From positions 56,916,308 through 56,980,307 of the forward strand of contig OV884056.1 in the NCBI GenBank assembly GCA_930367215.1: a stretch of DNA of 64,000 nt, given 5' to 3'. A model generated the notes under the pieces. It saw only the letters and a list, made by a program, of their open reading frames with translations, was not told where the DNA came from and ran no database searches. Source of the DNA: Pollenia angustigena (Eukaryota > Arthropoda > Insecta > Diptera > Polleniidae). Shown here in pieces: positions 1 to 11,388 of the stretch. A program made the position numbers and the translations under genes. Position 1 is the first letter of the stretch, and every line of letters begins with the position of its first letter.

Positions 1-819
1 AATGATCTAGTTAAACATCTATCATATTGCAGAATTCATTTGTATGCTGACGATGTGCAGATATATATAAATAGTAAAATAGAGAAAATTACTACTTGCG
101 TGGATAAATTGAATGTCGATCTGGCTAATGTACACACTTGGGCAACAGCTAATGGACTATGCATTAATCCATCTAAATCGAAATGCCTAATTATAACCCG
201 TAAGTCAGTAAACTTGATTACTGAACCAACAGTATCTATTAATAATCAACCAATTCAAGTTGTAAACTCAACCAAAAATTTGGGTATCATCTTTAATAAT
301 ACTCTTTCTTGGTCTGATCATATTAATGCCGCAGCCGGAAAAACCTACTCCATGATACGTACACTTTGGACTACTCAATACCTTACCCCACTCAATATTC
401 GTATTTTGCTTGCCAAAACCTATCTTATACCTACTTTGTAGTATGGATGTGAAGTGTTTGCCAACCTTGATTCTACTACTAAGAAAAAACTTACCGTGAC
501 TATTAACTCCATATTAAGATATGTTTTCAACTTAAGAAAATATGATCACATATCAGCATTTGAGAAACGTCTTTTTGGGGTTAACATTATTGATCTTTTG
601 GAGATAAGAACTTTGTTACTTTTTCATAAAATTCTTTTCACAAGTGAACCAAAATACTTATTTAACAGATTAGTCCCTACTCGATCTAGAAGATATAATG
701 ATTTGATACAAATCAGATATAGAACCTCTTTCTCTGAACATCATTTTTAAATTTTTGCTATACGTCTTTGGAACGAGCTACCGCAATTCAAAAAAGAAAT
801 TTTTAAACATTACAATTAA
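1..819 (+). pseudogene. non-LTR retrotransposon reverse transcriptase, C-terminal part, with two stop codons
   Basis: The frame is open from base 1, so the element runs off the left edge. It enters at the catalytic YADD box (positions 52-63), followed by the CINPSKSKCLII and LGIIFNNTLSWSDHI blocks typical of CR1/Jockey-type LINE reverse transcriptases. The frame is interrupted by TAG at 439-441, where the family normally continues into a YGCE-type motif, and by TAA at 748-750. It then resumes with an IRLWNELP segment and ends at 819. Fingers, most of the palm and the endonuclease lie outside the window. The product would have copied element RNA at a nicked target. Two in-frame stops without frameshifts suggest a dead, fairly young copy. 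The clade assignment is approximate. Confidence 0.85.
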
Positions 820-1079
820 TTATAATTGTTTTTGATTTGTCTTATAATTGTATAAAGTATGCTTGTATTGCTCTTGCCAATGTAGTTTTTTTCATAATTT
901 TTTATAAATTTTTTATAATTTTTTGTTACTTATTATAAAATTATTTTAAATTATATAATATTATTTTTTTTACTGTAATAATTATGCTAATTAACATTGT
1001 AATAATTCTGTGCGATAATAATAAGATTCTAAATCTTGTAGCACAGAAACACAAATTAAATAAATAAAAAAATAAATAA
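820..1079 (+). mobile_element. LINE 3' UTR and A-rich tail
   Basis: AT-rich sequence following the reverse transcriptase remnant. It ends in a short TAAA-type tail at about 1054-1079, which is taken as the 3' end of the LINE insertion. No second coding region is visible. Confidence 0.6.
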
Positions 1080-1898
1080 TTCAAATTGGACATTGTCATA
1101 TTGCTCCTTATTACTTTGACTCCATCTGAACTAAATTATCATAAAAGTAATGATATTCTAGTGGTATAACCGGCTTCAAATCTTGAAGATGTTTCCATTT
1201 ACTAGGCTGGATTGGTAACTGAGCAGTATGCAAATGCATATAATTTAACTGTTAATTTAACTGTTCTGCAACCCGATAATGATGTTAAAAAATTATTAAA
1301 AGACTATGCTTGAATTACGAATTCATGTTTTTTCTATTTGTTTTTTCTATGGGAGGTGGGCATGATCAGGTATATATTTTCAGGAGCCCATTTTAAAATT
1401 ATAATATTAATTTTTTGTGAAAATTGAGTTGAGGTATTAGAAATCAAGGCAGAAATCAAATTTCACACAAATGATTATGAGTGTTTCAAAATTAGATGTG
1501 CCAAAAAACAATGCCGTAGGTTAAAATTTAATTTTCACTTTGTATGGGAGGTGGGCGTAAAAGTGGGCGATTCATTTTGATTTTTCTATTTTTTTCTTGA
1601 TTCAAACAAATGCCTATGTGCCAAGTTTCATTATCCTTCAACAACTTCTTCTATTTTTTGCCGCTTGTTCTATGAACTTCAACCAATGTGTGGCGTATGG
1701 CGGGTATTGCATTAAAAAAAATCGTGCGGTTGATAGCGGTATCACAAATATTTAAAAAAAAAGAACTTATATTAATTTTTTTTTTCTGAAATTTTTGTCA
1801 GAGATAAAGCTGCCATCAGTGAACAATTTGCCATCAAAAAGTCATTTTCCAATAATTGGTGTATGGCGGGTATTGAATATAAGCCCTCGATATTATCC
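1080..1898. other. noncoding dispersed repeat sequence
   Basis: No open frame of note. Two stretches (near 1350 and 1546) carry a GGGAGGTGGGC motif in similar surroundings, resembling the internal blocks of the Helentron-like repeats elsewhere in the window. No boundaries are visible. Confidence 0.4.
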
Positions 1899-2262
1899 CT
1901 CTAACACTCATTTTAAGGAGTAATTTTTGTCCTTTTTTAACTTCCCAACAAAAGTATACTAAAACGACACTTTAGAGGTTTAAAAAGTTCCACGAATATT
2001 TTCTGCATCAAATTTTACTAGGGGTCTTCTAAGAACAAAACATCGTGCAGTGTATGTAAAACGGGTTTTCCAAATATCTGGCCTTGAAATTTTTGAATTT
2101 CTTGAAAACCCATTTTACATAAAGTGCATGAACTTTTTGTCTTAAAATTTGATGCAAAAAATATTCGTGGAACATTTTAACCCTCTAAAGTGCCGTTTTA
2201 GAATACTTTTGTTGGGAAGTTAAAAAAAGGGCAAAAATTACCCCTTAAAATGAGCTATAGAG
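1899..2262. mobile_element. foldback (palindromic) element
   Basis: Two arms of about 170-180 bp (1899-2078 and 2090-2262) are near-perfect reverse complements over their whole length, separated by a short centre. No coding capacity is visible. This matches a foldback MITE or an inverted duplication. No clear target duplication was found. Confidence 0.75.
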
Positions 2263-3592
2263 AATTAATATATCCTAAGAAAAGAATCGCAATACGATTT
2301 TACTGAAGACATCTGCAATTATTTTTTAGCTCAGAAGTACATTAAGTATATTTTTTTTGACTTATACCAAACGCCTATTCAAAAAATTCAAAAACTTTAA
2401 AGGCCCATATTTCGGGAACTAAAGCTAACTTTTCAAAACCCTTTGGCAGATTTGCTCTAATAATGTTCTAGTTTCATTTTGCGTTGCAAGTATTGATGCT
2501 GGTTTTTTTGTTGCTCAGTGTATTGATCGTAGGCGAATTCGTTTGAGATTTCTGTAAAGATTTTCTAATGAGTGAATGAATGAATCTTATGAGACTATTG
2601 GAGGAATTCCCTTACAACTTGTAGAATGCTTACACATATAACTGAGTCACCTAAACAAGAGCATCAAGCTTCTTTTTCATACAATTTATACGAAACAAAC
2701 CTTAAGATAAGGAATTCAACAACAATCCAACAACAAGTGAATTTTCATGTTTTAAAAACGCCCTTATTTAGGTAGCTCAGTAATTGTTATATGACTCATA
2801 AGGAGATCCGCAATAGGTTCATTCCAAGTTAAAAAGACAAGCGTGTCAGAAAATGTATAAAAAACGAATAAATAAAAAATTTTGATCATCAGAAGATTCT
2901 TTGAAGAGTTATTGTTTATATTTTGCTCCGCGTGTACATTGGTCAAACAAATATGTTATAAGTACATTAGATGAAAATCGCTGTTTTTTAGTGATTTTCA
3001 TATTAATTTACAGCTTCAATCACTGTTCGTATTGTAAAAACCACATGTTAATTATTCTGTTTAACTTCAGACACTAGAACAAGACGACATTGAAGCCAAA
3101 GATTGCTTTTGTTGGTACATTAAGGTATAAGATGTACAACTTTGGAAATCCGTTGGATGATGTGGAAAGCTGCATGTAGGTGTTTGTATAAAATTAAATA
3201 ATTTGTTAACTATGTATACATAAAAATATTAATAAATAAATAGTTTTAACAAAAAATGGAGATTATGGGAATAATTTTGACTTTCTATCTAATAAATCGG
3301 GAAAATGGTTCATGTAACCGGTTAAAAAAATATATTGATAACGACAATCAAATCTCTTGTTATGAACACCAATTATGTGTTAATTCAGTTGCACCTATCA
3401 TTTATTCGGGTATAAGCACAATTTTGTTTCTAATAATCATACTTACAACTAACAATTTCTGTTGTTATGACTGATTGTGTACTAAAATTCAAATGTTGCT
3501 ATCAAAAATATTATGCCAAGCAACGAAATTTTCAGTAATTGTAACCGAATTGTGTGATAGTACATGTAACCGACGAAATTCGATTGGCGCCA
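2263..3592. other. noncoding AT-rich sequence
   Basis: No recognisable gene. A 72-codon open frame at 3256-3474 ends in a hydrophobic stretch, but it has no recognisable family and sits in AT-rich sequence, so it is probably chance. Confidence 0.4.
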
Positions 3593-3690
3593 AATTCGGT
3601 TGTGATCACGAATCTGTTTTCTCTGTATACTTCAGTACAATCGCATAATATTCTCTCTATCTATGGCAGTGTGGGTATTTTAACAGAAAG
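3593..3690 (-). mobile_element. Helentron-like (DINE/HINE) 5'-end fragment
   Basis: Read on the minus strand it begins TACCCACACTGCC and continues into a block with ATTATGCGATTGTAC, very like the 5' end of the repeat at 11389-12026. It is a short isolated fragment. Confidence 0.55.
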
Positions 3691-4547
3691 ATTGTAATAT
3701 TTTTTAAGTTTCTTTTTGGAAAATCACATCACCAAAGGTATATAGTATATTTTGCGTTTGTGTTGAAAAAAATGGTGGATTTTTAATTAAAATATTAATT
3801 AAATGACAAAAAATCTTAAGTGATATTTTAGTTTAAAATAAAATAATCTAAACCTGTAGAATTGTTGTTGGTAATTGTCAAAACCGGAGCTATAAATATC
3901 ATTAGGGCCCATTTTCACAACTTTCCGATTGCTAAAAGTAGAATTTAACCGGTCTTATAAAAAGTATTCCATTATTCAAAATTATGATGGTATTTAAATT
4001 AAATTCGTCCCAAAAATATTTTACTGCAAATTAAATTATTTTCGAATCGGTTCACATTTGATCAAAGCTCCCATCCTTAAAAAGCTTTAACTTCCTTTTA
4101 AATGTTAAGATTTGTTAACAATTTAGCGACCGTACCTAAAATCCCTTTAAGACAAAAACCCATATGGATGTTAATGTCTAGATAATATTCGGCGCAAACA
4201 TCTCTTATATGAATTTTAACCTAATATGGGCTTAAGCGATAATATTTTTAGGTTTTTGTTTTAAATTTTGTTACTAAATTTTTGATTATTGTGTCTTCAA
4301 ATGAGCAATTTTTAACTTTTAGGGCACATTTTTAACATTTTTCAGGGTATATTTTCTAGTTTTAACTGCATATTTAGTGCGCATAAAACGCGTTTTTTAG
4401 AGCATATTTCTGGTTTCCCTGGTTATTACTCATATTTTGAGGGATTTAGCAAATTATAGGTTTTGGTTTTTAGTGTTTTTTTTTTCTTTCATATATGAAT
4501 TTTTTGTCAGTCTGGTTTAACTTTAAAAGATTTAAAAACGTCATTAC

Positions 4548-5842
4548 CAGGGCAAGTTTTTTTTTATATATATTAGAGCGACTCAAGTTGTATGGAAGCA
4601 AAATTCGTGCTCGATGTAGCCTCCTAAAAATTAACCTTGGACTTTTTTAAGATGACATTTTAAATATTTCGGCCCCAGCTTTGATCTCTCGTGAGCTGGA
4701 CCAGTTTGAAAAAGGGTATATTTTTGCATGTTTTGTTAATTTGAGAATATGTTTCCTTACCAACATATACCAATTGGGTATCATAAGAAAGATTTTGTTA
4801 AGGCGTGTCCAACTGTATATACCATTTGTCCAAGGACGATCATCCATGTCCTTTTTTTAAGGACTTTCTGTAAAAATAACGGTTTTTGAATTGTTTGTTG
4901 GGGGTTGTTTGTAATAAAAATGCCAAATTAGCATATTTTAATCTTTCCTTTTTTCTTTCTTTAGTCCTATTTTCATCCATACATGATAGAAACTAAATCC
5001 GCTATCTTATTAGAGTTACTAAAAAATTTCATTTATATATATTCCAAAGCACCGTGTAAAATGCATCTAATTTGCAAAAATCTATGTTATTTACATGCAA
5101 AGATGATATACTTGGCAAAAGAAAAAGTTTGATACCCATATTGCCCTATTTAAAACGAAGGGTTACCACCCCATTGCATTTTTGTCAAAACGCGAACTAG
5201 AACGAATTTCAAAAAAAGCTGAGACACGTATTTAATTAAATCGACTAAAGATTAAAATATGTTAATTTGGCATTTTTATTACAAACAACCCCGAACAAAA
5301 AACTCAAAAAACCGTTTTCTTACAGAAAGTCCTTAAAAAAAGGACATGGATGATCGTCCTTGGACAAATGGTATATACAGTTGGACGCGCCTTACAAAAA
5401 CCTTTCCTACGATATCCAATTTGTATATGTTAGTAAGGAAACAGATTCTCAAATTAACAAAACTTGCAAAAATAGACCCTTTTTCTAACTGGTCCAGCTC
5501 ACGAGAGGTCAAAGCTGGAGCCGAAATATTTAAAATGTCATCTTAAAAAAGATTAATTTTTAGGAGGGCATATCGAGCACTTTTTTTGGTGAGTCGCTCT
5601 AATATATATAAATAAAAAAAAAATTGGAAAGTTCATAGATAAAAGCTGAAAAATTTCTAAAAAAAAGTCATATGCATACCAAAATCATAGTGATAAAAAA
5701 TCGTTTATTTTAACGTTTTTTCTTGATAAAATAATTTAGAAAATGATTAGAAAAAGATAATATATAATATTTTTTTAATTTTCAACAATTATGCAAAAAA
5801 ATAAAAAAAATTAAATTTAAAAATTTTTAAAAACTTGCCCTG
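4548..5842. mobile_element. 1.3-kb DNA transposon/foldback element with 14-bp terminal inverted repeats
   Basis: The ends are perfect inverted repeats, CAGGGCAAGTTTTT at 4548-4561 and its complement at 5829-5842. Inside lie long arms, about 4563-4948 and 5249-5613, that are imperfect reverse complements around a ~300-bp centre. Each arm carries the same 66-codon open frame in opposite orientation (4647-4847 minus, 5346-5546 plus), differing at about 11 residues. Flanking octamers (GTCATTAC, TTAGTAAC) match poorly, so no target duplication is proven. No transposase is present, so the element is non-autonomous; the CAG-type ends would fit a hAT-like origin but do not prove it. Confidence 0.75.
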
Positions 5843-6203
5843 TTAGTAACAACTGAAATAAAAACATGTGATTAACAGTCACTAAATTAAATCAGGATTA
5901 TAAAGTTATTAAATTTCAAATTTTTTTTTTATATTATTGTTAATCTTTGTCTAGACATTACGTAGATTCAGCAAATTTATGCTTACACTCATATTTCTTT
6001 AAAAATAAAAACCCCAACAGCAACAAATACCCCGTTCTACAAAATCTAGTGCGTTTACATTATAAATTTTTGACATTAGCGAGATTTTGTTTTGATAGCA
6101 AAAACAGCTGACTGAAAGTTTTTTGTGCAACACATACAAGCATAAAAAGAAATAGGCATTTAACAATTTTCGTTACCTTTTATTTTTAGTCAACTTTATT
6201 TAT
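5843..6203. other. noncoding AT-rich sequence
   Basis: No gene, RNA or repeat boundary recognised. Confidence 0.4.
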
Positions 6204-7391
6204 TATACCCTTCACCACAGGTGGAAAAGAGTATATATAAGTTTGTCATTCCGTCTGTAATTTCTACAATATTGATCTTAGACCCTATAAAGTATATATA
6301 TTCTGGGTCCTTATGAGGAGAGAAGTTGATTTAACGATATCCGTCTGTCCGTCCGTCCGTCTGTCCGTCTTACGTTTGATATGTGTTTTGCGGAGACTCC
6401 AGACATGATAGCGGCTACCTTGTTTTACATTTATGTCACATATAGTCCACCATTTCTTGCTATTGAAATTCAGCCAGATCGGTCCAACAATGGCTGAGAT
6501 ATGACCAAAAAACCACGACTGCCTCTAATTTTTCCAAAAAATCCCTTGTGGTTGTTGTATTTGTATTACTTTTTTCTGTATATCTGGAGAACGGCAAGAG
6601 CCAAAGCTTTAAAATTAGGTACAAACATTAAGGTTATAAATATACACCATCCTACAAAATGTGGGCGGGATTGGAGAAGTAGGCGTGGTACCTCTCATAC
6701 AAAAAGTATTAAAAATTGTATAAAAACCTGAATTTTTTGACTGTAATATGACCTTTGGTTACGCCTTATATATCAGAAGATCGAAAATTTTTTGTAGAAA
6801 ATATTTTCTGAAAAACTCGGGAAAATCGGTTCAGATACGAAAAAGTTATGACCAAAATATTAATTTTTGTTTGAAAAATACCCATTTTCAGGAACCATAG
6901 ATCTTCCCGAGTCCACGTTTTATAGCCATAAAATAACTGGCAAATTTCTTCTTTAACACGTCGGTAGCAGAGTTATGACCAAAATACTTAAATCCCAAAA
7001 ATTACTCTTTTTTATAATTAAGATTGTTTTTTATACCCTTCAGCGAAGGTCCTACACCCTATAAAGTATATATATTCTGGGTCCTTATGCAAAGCGAAGT
7101 TCAAATCCGGTTGTCGTCTCTTCTTCCTATCCCCTCACCCCCCTTCGTATTTGTTTACATATACTAGCATAATGCCCAATATGATTTTCGTTATCACCCT
7201 TCTTTATTATTTCATAATAAAAAATATTTACCAGTTATCGCTTTTTAAATTTCATTTATAATGAAGTTGTAAGTATTGTAAACATGTATGTATATGTATA
7301 TGTAAAAATTATTTAGTTGCTCTCTATTCTACTCGCAAAATGGTGAAGGGTATACAAGATTCGGCACAGCGGAATATAGCACTCTTACTTG
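6204..7391 (+). mobile_element. Helentron-like (DINE/HINE) repeat, near full length
   Basis: It starts TATACCCTTCACC and continues with the block containing AAGTTTGTCATTCCG and AAAGTATATATATTCTGGG. A GTCC/GTCT tetranucleotide tract follows at 6343-6371. Near the 3' end lies GGTGAAGGGTATA (7342-7354), complementary to the 5' end. This is followed by a stem-loop (ATTCGGC...GCGGAAT, about 7360-7376) and terminal CTTG at 7388-7391 before a T run. Subterminal inverted repeats, a GTCY microsatellite and a 3' hairpin are the published hallmarks of DINE-1-type non-autonomous Helentrons. A second copy of the 5' block begins near 7031, so this may be two fused copies. No coding capacity. Confidence 0.75.
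6343..6371 (+). repeat. GTCC/GTCT microsatellite in Helentron core
   Basis: Short tandem run of GTCC and GTCT tetranucleotides. The same tract recurs, often eroded, at about 11865-11885 (minus), 22810-22830 (minus), 23790-23800 (minus) and 28272-28285 (plus). Confidence 0.7.
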
Positions 7392-8129
7392 TTTTTTTTT
7401 TCACTTTTTTTCTACTATTTTTGTGGGTAGTAGCTGCTGCTCTCAGGTTCTATTACTTTATATGAAGGAGATTGACATGGTTGACTTGGGAAAATATATG
7501 CGACAAATATTATTATATTAATCGAAATTGAATATGTATATTAGGGTGTCCCAAAAAATTTTTTCTTTCTGATTTTCATAGGTGCTCAATTAAAATTTAA
7601 AAGCTTATAGGGTAAAGTATTTTTGGTTTTTTTTTAAGAATTTTCGGAATAGGTTTAGAGGTCGCGCAAATGGAGTTTTTATAAAAAAAACGGAGTTTTC
7701 GGCATTTTTTTAACTTTACTCATAACTTGGTTAATACCACGAGTTTCTTCACTGCTGAGGAAACAGTTTTAAAGAAAAATATCCAAGCTTTATTCCTGTG
7801 TGAAAAATTTATACGTTTTGGTGGTGAGTTTACTCATTTAGATACCCTTAATTACAATTTTTCGTAATTTTTTTAAAAAAATTTTGTAATAACGCTTTAC
7901 AACTTTTTAAGTTTAAATAAAAACGAAAAAAACTAATGATGCAGTTTGAAAAACAAATTAATTCTTATTAATATGAATAAACAATTTTTAAATTTGTTCT
8001 TATCGTTCCTGAATTATACCCGTTTTTTTCTTTATAACCAGTATTTATTATTATAAGCTGTTTGCCAGTTCACCAATCTTACCCAATCAACAAAAAAAAA
8101 AAAAAACTTTTCTTTTGCTCTGTGAAAAA
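7392..8129. other. noncoding sequence upstream of transposon-protein relic
   Basis: No gene seen. It contains an AGGGTGTCCCAAAAAA-type motif near 7542 of the kind often seen at insect repeat ends, and long A/T runs. It may belong to the element that carries the relic at 8130-8827. Confidence 0.35.
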
Positions 8130-8827
8130 TCATTTATTGCGGTTCTTGCGATGTAGTTCTATACCTTGCAATAAATTCTGGTAGTCAGTTTCAGAAGTTG
8201 TGACATTAATATAAGTATTAGCCAAAGCCACACCTCGTTCTGCCACATTATTTACCACTTGTAATTGTTGAACTTTTTTCTTTGCCTCTTGAAATGACTT
8301 GTTGGCTTTCCAATTCTGTGGATCTATTTTTAAAAAATCGATTGAAATATTGGCTTTTGAAATGAATTGTTGAATTTCTTTATTTCTTAGGTTTTCTTCT
8401 GTTAAAGTTACATTTGCTACTTCATAATCGCTGCATGGAGTATCTGCAAGTTTTTTTGTCATTAAGTGCTTAGTTTTGGTGTCGATACGTTCATCAAAAA
8501 ACGCTGGGGCAGCCAATTTCGGAGTAAAGTACCACTGATGAACTAGAAAAGTTAAAGCGAGGCTTTTGCAACTGCTTTATTAATAATTTTATAACTATCC
8601 AATTCCTTTAATAGGCTCAGATCATCGAGAGGAGCGTATCGAGGGCACTGGCAGAGGTACCAATATTTGATATTTATTCTTAAAATAAATGAACTAAATT
8701 CAAGCAAGGCATCAACTGTTGATTTGTCTATATAAGAATGCAACTGGTTTCGGAAAATGCATATTTTCAAAGAATAGATAATTTTCATTATCCAGCGAGC
8801 CTGATTGATAGCTCCTGGAGCACACAT
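8130..8827 (-). pseudogene. fragment of a transposon-associated protein (APGA...AERG family), frameshifted
   Basis: Two minus-strand frames join into one family. The upstream one (8827-8552) begins MCAPGAINQARWIMK and contains APLDDLSLLKEL. After a frameshift near 8540-8551 the second frame continues WYFTPKLAAPAFFDERI and ends with VVNNVAERGVAL and LLQGIELHRKN. From memory, insects and hydrozoans have a multicopy uncharacterised family with the same order of motifs (APGA..ARWM, SPEI..AFFDE, VVNDTAERGVKL, LLQVV..HR), and I infer a mobile origin from its copy number. Only the C-terminal portion is present. I cannot name the superfamily or a catalytic function. The end at HRKNRNK looks like the natural C-terminus. 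Confidence 0.6.
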
Positions 8828-9034
8828 AAAATGGAAAGTGAAAATGACAGCGTGTAACGGTTTAGATCAATAAATGTCAGAAGTTAATGACGGTTAAAAC
8901 GTAACTATAACAATTAATGGAAATATACAATAATTATAACGAAAAAAGTATCACCATTTTTAAGGTACAAACTATTAAAATAGTGTAAATCGGAAACTGT
9001 AGGACAAAATTCCATTTTTGTTTTCCTTAATTGA

Positions 9035-9204
9035 CCTACAAGAAATGAATGAGCGAGTTGTCAGATTTTTCATTTTGGTGTTAAGAAAATGATAGAATGA
9101 AATGACCGAATGTGACCGAAAACTTTATTTCGGTCATTTCTTTCTATCATTTTCTTAACACCAAAATGAAAAATCTGACAACTCGCTCATTCATTTCTTG
9201 TAGG
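9035..9204. repeat. 170-bp near-perfect palindrome
   Basis: Arms 9035-9110 and 9129-9204 are reverse complements with about one mismatch in 75 bp, around an 18-bp loop. The ends read CCTACAAG and CTTGTAGG. It is a very strong hairpin, probably a small foldback MITE. No coding capacity. Confidence 0.85.
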
Positions 9205-9758
9205 GTGTTTAGAACTTATCGGTATTCAAAATCGCGTCACTAGTTTTTATACCTTTCATATAAATTTGAAAAGTAATAAACCGTTTTTTACAGAATTTGT
9301 TAAAAAATTACAAAAGAACTTAATATGTGGAATCGTAATGGACAAAAATATTGCCGGAACTTATTTTCAGTAGACTTCGTTACATATCGACACACTTAAT
9401 CCAAATATGTAATCAGAATTAATCTGGCAAGTCCAGTTTTGATGATATCTGTGGAATTTTGACAAAACATCTTAAGTCAAATTCAAAAAGTTGAAAAAAA
9501 TGTTGTTAATCAAACGAACTTTCATTCAAAAACATTTTTGTATACGTTTTTAAAATTTTGTATTATCCCTAGGGGAAGCGAACTGATACCAAACTAGACC
9601 CGTGATAGGTCTTTGGTGGTAGGGACCGGTTCTAGTTCAAACACCTTATATGAATGGGACCTATCACTTATACATGGGCTTGTCATTGGAAGGGGCTAAT
9701 TGACACCTAACAGTCACAATGAACGTGTTTAGTGTAAGTTACTTTAATGCTAGTCCTA

Positions 9759-10707
9759 CACTGAAAGAAAAATGCTTCATATATTTAATGAATCATTTTT
9801 ATAAAAAAACTTTCCTTGGGTAAATGAAAACGTTCATTGTCTAAATGGAATTTCATAGTTGTAATGAAGTATTTTCGTAAAAATCGCTTCATTGGATTTC
9901 GTAATTACGTTAAAAATTTTCATTGGATATATGAAAACTTAAGTTTGTCCAAGTTAAAAAAAAATTGTTAATTGGGAACATAAAAAAACAATATAGAAAC
10001 ATAACTATATTCATAAATTAGTACAAAATTATAGTTTCCTTAAAAAAATGTTTAATTGTTAATTAAAAAATGTAAGATTTAATAATTTCATACATCTTAT
10101 GTTACATGTATGCCATTAATTTTATGAATTTAAAAAATTTTTTTATTAAAGCAACATATTTCAATAATTGCCTTCATAAATTTAAATTTTCATTATGACA
10201 ATAAAAATGTCGTTATAGTTATGAAACAAAAACATTCAATCCACTTTCAATCAACTTTGCTATTGTTATTATGGACAATTTAATCTCATATTTACGCTCT
10301 TAATTGAGTAAAACACATAGTTTTTTAATACAAAAACTACACTGCCCCGGTAGACTAGCTGGTATCGAGCTAGTCTATCAGCACCGAGGTTGAGGGATCG
10401 AATCCCGCCAGAGACAGAAAAAAATAAAAAATAAAATAAAGTAAAATAAAAAAAAGAAAAGATAAAAAAAAAAAATTTAAAAAAATAAAAAAATAAAATA
10501 ATTAAAAAAAAAAAAAAATTTTTACTTTATTTAAAGTATTCATCCAATGAATAATATTCATAGATCTAATGTAATGTTTCATTAAATTCTTTTAATGAAA
10601 CAGGTTTCATCGATCCATCGAAGCGCTGCATAGGTTCCTTTTTAATGCAATTTTTCATGGGATTAATGTCAAAATTCATTGGTATTGCGAAGAAAATTCT
10701 TTCAGTG
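9759..10707. mobile_element. TA-flanked MITE carrying a tRNA-like sequence, copy 1
   Basis: Ends CACTGAAAGAAAAAT and its complement ATTCTTTCAGTG, with TA dinucleotides at 9757-9758 and 10708-10709. The body is AT-rich with many TTCAT/ATGAA motifs and has no transposase. It shares its whole length, including an internal tRNA-like region, with 57036-57968. The TA duplication and terminal repeats suggest mobilisation by a Tc1/mariner-type transposase (inference). Confidence 0.85.
10344..10416 (+). ncRNA. tRNA-like (SINE-head) sequence inside MITE copy 1
   Basis: A GCCCCGGTAGACTAGCTGGT head and a GATCGAATCCCGCC segment correspond to tRNA D-arm (A box) and T-arm (B box) regions. It is the head of the SINE family seen at 58703 and 58307. 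Here it lacks the SINE tail and runs straight into A-rich sequence. It may still contain an internal pol III promoter, but it is not a functional tRNA gene: there is no acceptor pairing. Confidence 0.65.
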
Positions 10708-11050
10708 TAGGTATTATTTCAACAAAACAGCCATAGAACTAAATTTAAGATCCAATATTTAAACAAATATGTCACACCACCGGTGATTACTGTACCTTTT
10801 ACAAAAATAGTTCTTATACATTAAAAATTCGTTTAAATTAATTCAATACATTTTCTACTTTTTCGTTCTGAAAAAAAAAACAGTTAAATGATTGGTTCTC
10901 TTTTCACTGGTCATGAGTTCTTCCTTTTTGTAGTTATTCTATTATCACTAGTCCCAGGACCGGTTCTCTTCGTTAATTGACCCAAATTTCCCGCAGGGAT
11001 ATTCTAAATTTTTCTGTAATTTTGGTTTATTTCATAATTTAATATTTAAT

Positions 11051-11098
11051 AGCTAGTAGTGAGCTAGTCTACAAGCGCCGGGGAATTAAAAAAAAAAT
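11051..11098 (+). mobile_element. SINE fragment
   Basis: It matches the middle of the tRNA-like SINE head (GTAGTGAGCTAGTCTA, then AAGCGCCGGGG) and is followed directly by an A-rich stretch. Truncated at both ends. Confidence 0.55.
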
Positions 11099-11388
11099 GA
11101 TTTTATCATCGATTTTATTTAAAAAAATGTTTTTGCTCTCTTAAGATGTTTTGTCAAAATGCCACAGATATAAACTATTTGGTTTTCATAAAAAGTCCTT
11201 CAAAAGGCACACACGTGTCAACAACAACAAGCAATGCTAGCTTGGAGTTTCTTTTTAACAGAGTCTGAAAGAAGTATGGCCAGGTAATGGAAGTCAGTAT
11301 ACCTCCTTACCATTAGCTCATGCAGTAAAAATAAAAGAGACCTACGGAAACATGAAGTAAATGCTCAATAGAATTCCCCAGTAAAAAA

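Larger units (their letters stand above)
9567..10998. mobile_element. DNA element copy 1 (CCCT...AGGG ends), split by a MITE
   Basis: The left part (9567-9756) and right part (10710-10998) match the two halves of the uninterrupted copy at 28360-28828. Shared motifs include GTGATAGGTCTTTGGTGG, CACCGGTGA and AATTTCCCGCAGGG. Without the MITE the length is about 480 bp, against 469 bp for copy 2. The ends are loosely inverted (CCCTAGGGGAA versus CCCTGCGGGAA). No transposase; superfamily unknown. Confidence 0.75.

Noticed and set aside
3256..3474. 72-codon frame with a hydrophobic C-terminus
   Set aside because: No family features, AT-rich context and a length expected by chance.
5346..5546. The 66-codon frame as a host gene
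   Set aside because: It lies in a foldback arm and is duplicated inverted at 4647-4847; treated as part of a mobile element.
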